Source: an uncultured Atopostipes sp. (lineage in GTDB: Bacteria > Bacillota > Bacilli > Lactobacillales > Carnobacteriaceae_A). Taken from it: a stretch of 5,614 bases of DNA. A program made the translations under genes and the position numbers. The stretch lies in assembly GCA_947296835.1 (NCBI GenBank), contig CAMYQS010000103.1:1-5614 (forward strand), read 5' to 3'. Shown here piece by piece: positions 5,306 to 5,614 of this stretch. Position 1 is the stretch's first letter. Each line of letters opens with the position of its first letter. The notes beneath the pieces were generated by a model. That model was not told the DNA's origin. It saw only the letters and a program-made list of their open reading frames with translations, and searched no databases.

Positions 5306-5614
5306 ATGCATAGAGTAGTCATTACAGGAGTTGGAACCATTTCACCAATCGGGAACGATGTGGCAACTTTCTGGGAAAACATGAAAGCTGGTCAGTCAGG
5401 GATTGGTAAAATTGAAAGTTTCGATTCATCTGAAACAAATGTCTCTGTTGCAGCAGAAGTTAAAGATTTTAATCCAAAAGATACAATGGGTCGAAAAGAA
5501 TATTCACGAATGGACCGTTATTCGCAATTTGGTGTCGCAGCGAGTGTTGAGGCTTTATCTTCAAGTGGCTACGATATCGAAGCGAACGCAGACCGTGTTG
5601 GTGTACTCGTAGGG
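5306..5614 (+). CDS. fabF: Beta-ketoacyl-ACP synthase II (FabF), 3' partial
   Basis: Elongating condensing enzyme that joins acyl-ACP to malonyl-ACP. The window holds the first 103 codons of a protein that is usually about 410 residues, so the catalytic Cys and the two His residues lie beyond the right edge. The N-terminus RVVITGVGTISPIGND (3-18) followed by FWENMKAGQSGIGKIESFD is diagnostic of the FabB/FabF family. GRKEYSRMDRYSQFGVAAS (62-80) is also typical, and DRVGVLVG at the edge starts the conserved core. The ATG at 5306 follows a consensus TAAGGAGG (5293-5300) at 5-base spacing. FabF rather than FabB is inferred from the operon position, since FabB is mainly proteobacterial. In some enterococci the gene in this position is called fabO and has altered specificity, which cannot be judged from this fragment. 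The accB-fabZ-accCDA genes usually follow it in relatives. Confidence 0.95.
   Translation, partial: MHRVVITGVGTISPIGNDVATFWENMKAGQSGIGKIESFDSSETNVSVAAEVKDFNPKDTMGRKEYSRMDRYSQFGVAASVEALSSSGYDIEANADRVGVLVG

Overview
The window is the front part of a type II fatty-acid synthesis (FASII) operon from a low-to-moderate-GC Gram-positive bacterium, most likely a member of the Lactobacillales. The reasons are the gene order fabH-acpP-fabK-fabD-fabG-fabF, the use of the flavoprotein enoyl-ACP reductase FabK in the cluster, a GLSLGEY-type FabD nucleophile motif of the kind known from streptococci, strong AGGAGG-like ribosome binding sites and Rho-independent termination. Genus cannot be fixed from the sequence alone.

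Layout. Positions 2-733 hold the C-terminal two thirds of an acyl-CoA dehydrogenase of the glutaryl-CoA dehydrogenase-like group, cut off at the left edge and closed by a strong intrinsic terminator (764-804). A 668-base stretch without a convincing gene (734-1401) follows. It carries three hairpin-forming repeats (870-900, 923-958, 964-999; the last two are a 41-base-period tandem pair), a further inverted repeat (1147-1174), a near-consensus sigma-A promoter (1234-1262) and a leader of about 130 bases. From 1402 to the right edge run six tightly spaced genes on the + strand: fabH (initiating condensation), acpP (carrier), fabK (last reduction), fabD (malonyl loading), fabG (first reduction) and the first 103 codons of fabF (elongating condensation). 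No terminator is visible between them, so they probably form one transcript that continues beyond the window.

How they work together. FabD loads malonyl groups onto AcpP. FabH condenses acetyl- or branched acyl-CoA with malonyl-ACP, FabG reduces the ketone, a dehydratase not in the window (FabZ-type) removes water, FabK reduces the enoyl group, and FabF runs further elongation rounds. The upstream acyl-CoA dehydrogenase acts in the opposite, degradative direction and is insulated by its terminator.

The most notable point is that fabD is broken as written. The reading frame stops at 4446-4448, but the missing conserved C-terminus is present in the -1 frame and ends at 4543, just before fabG. 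The best explanation is a small deletion, probably about 13 bases between copies of ATTCAAA, either real or an assembly artefact. No wholly new system is evident. The second item worth checking is the family of hairpin repeats upstream of the operon.
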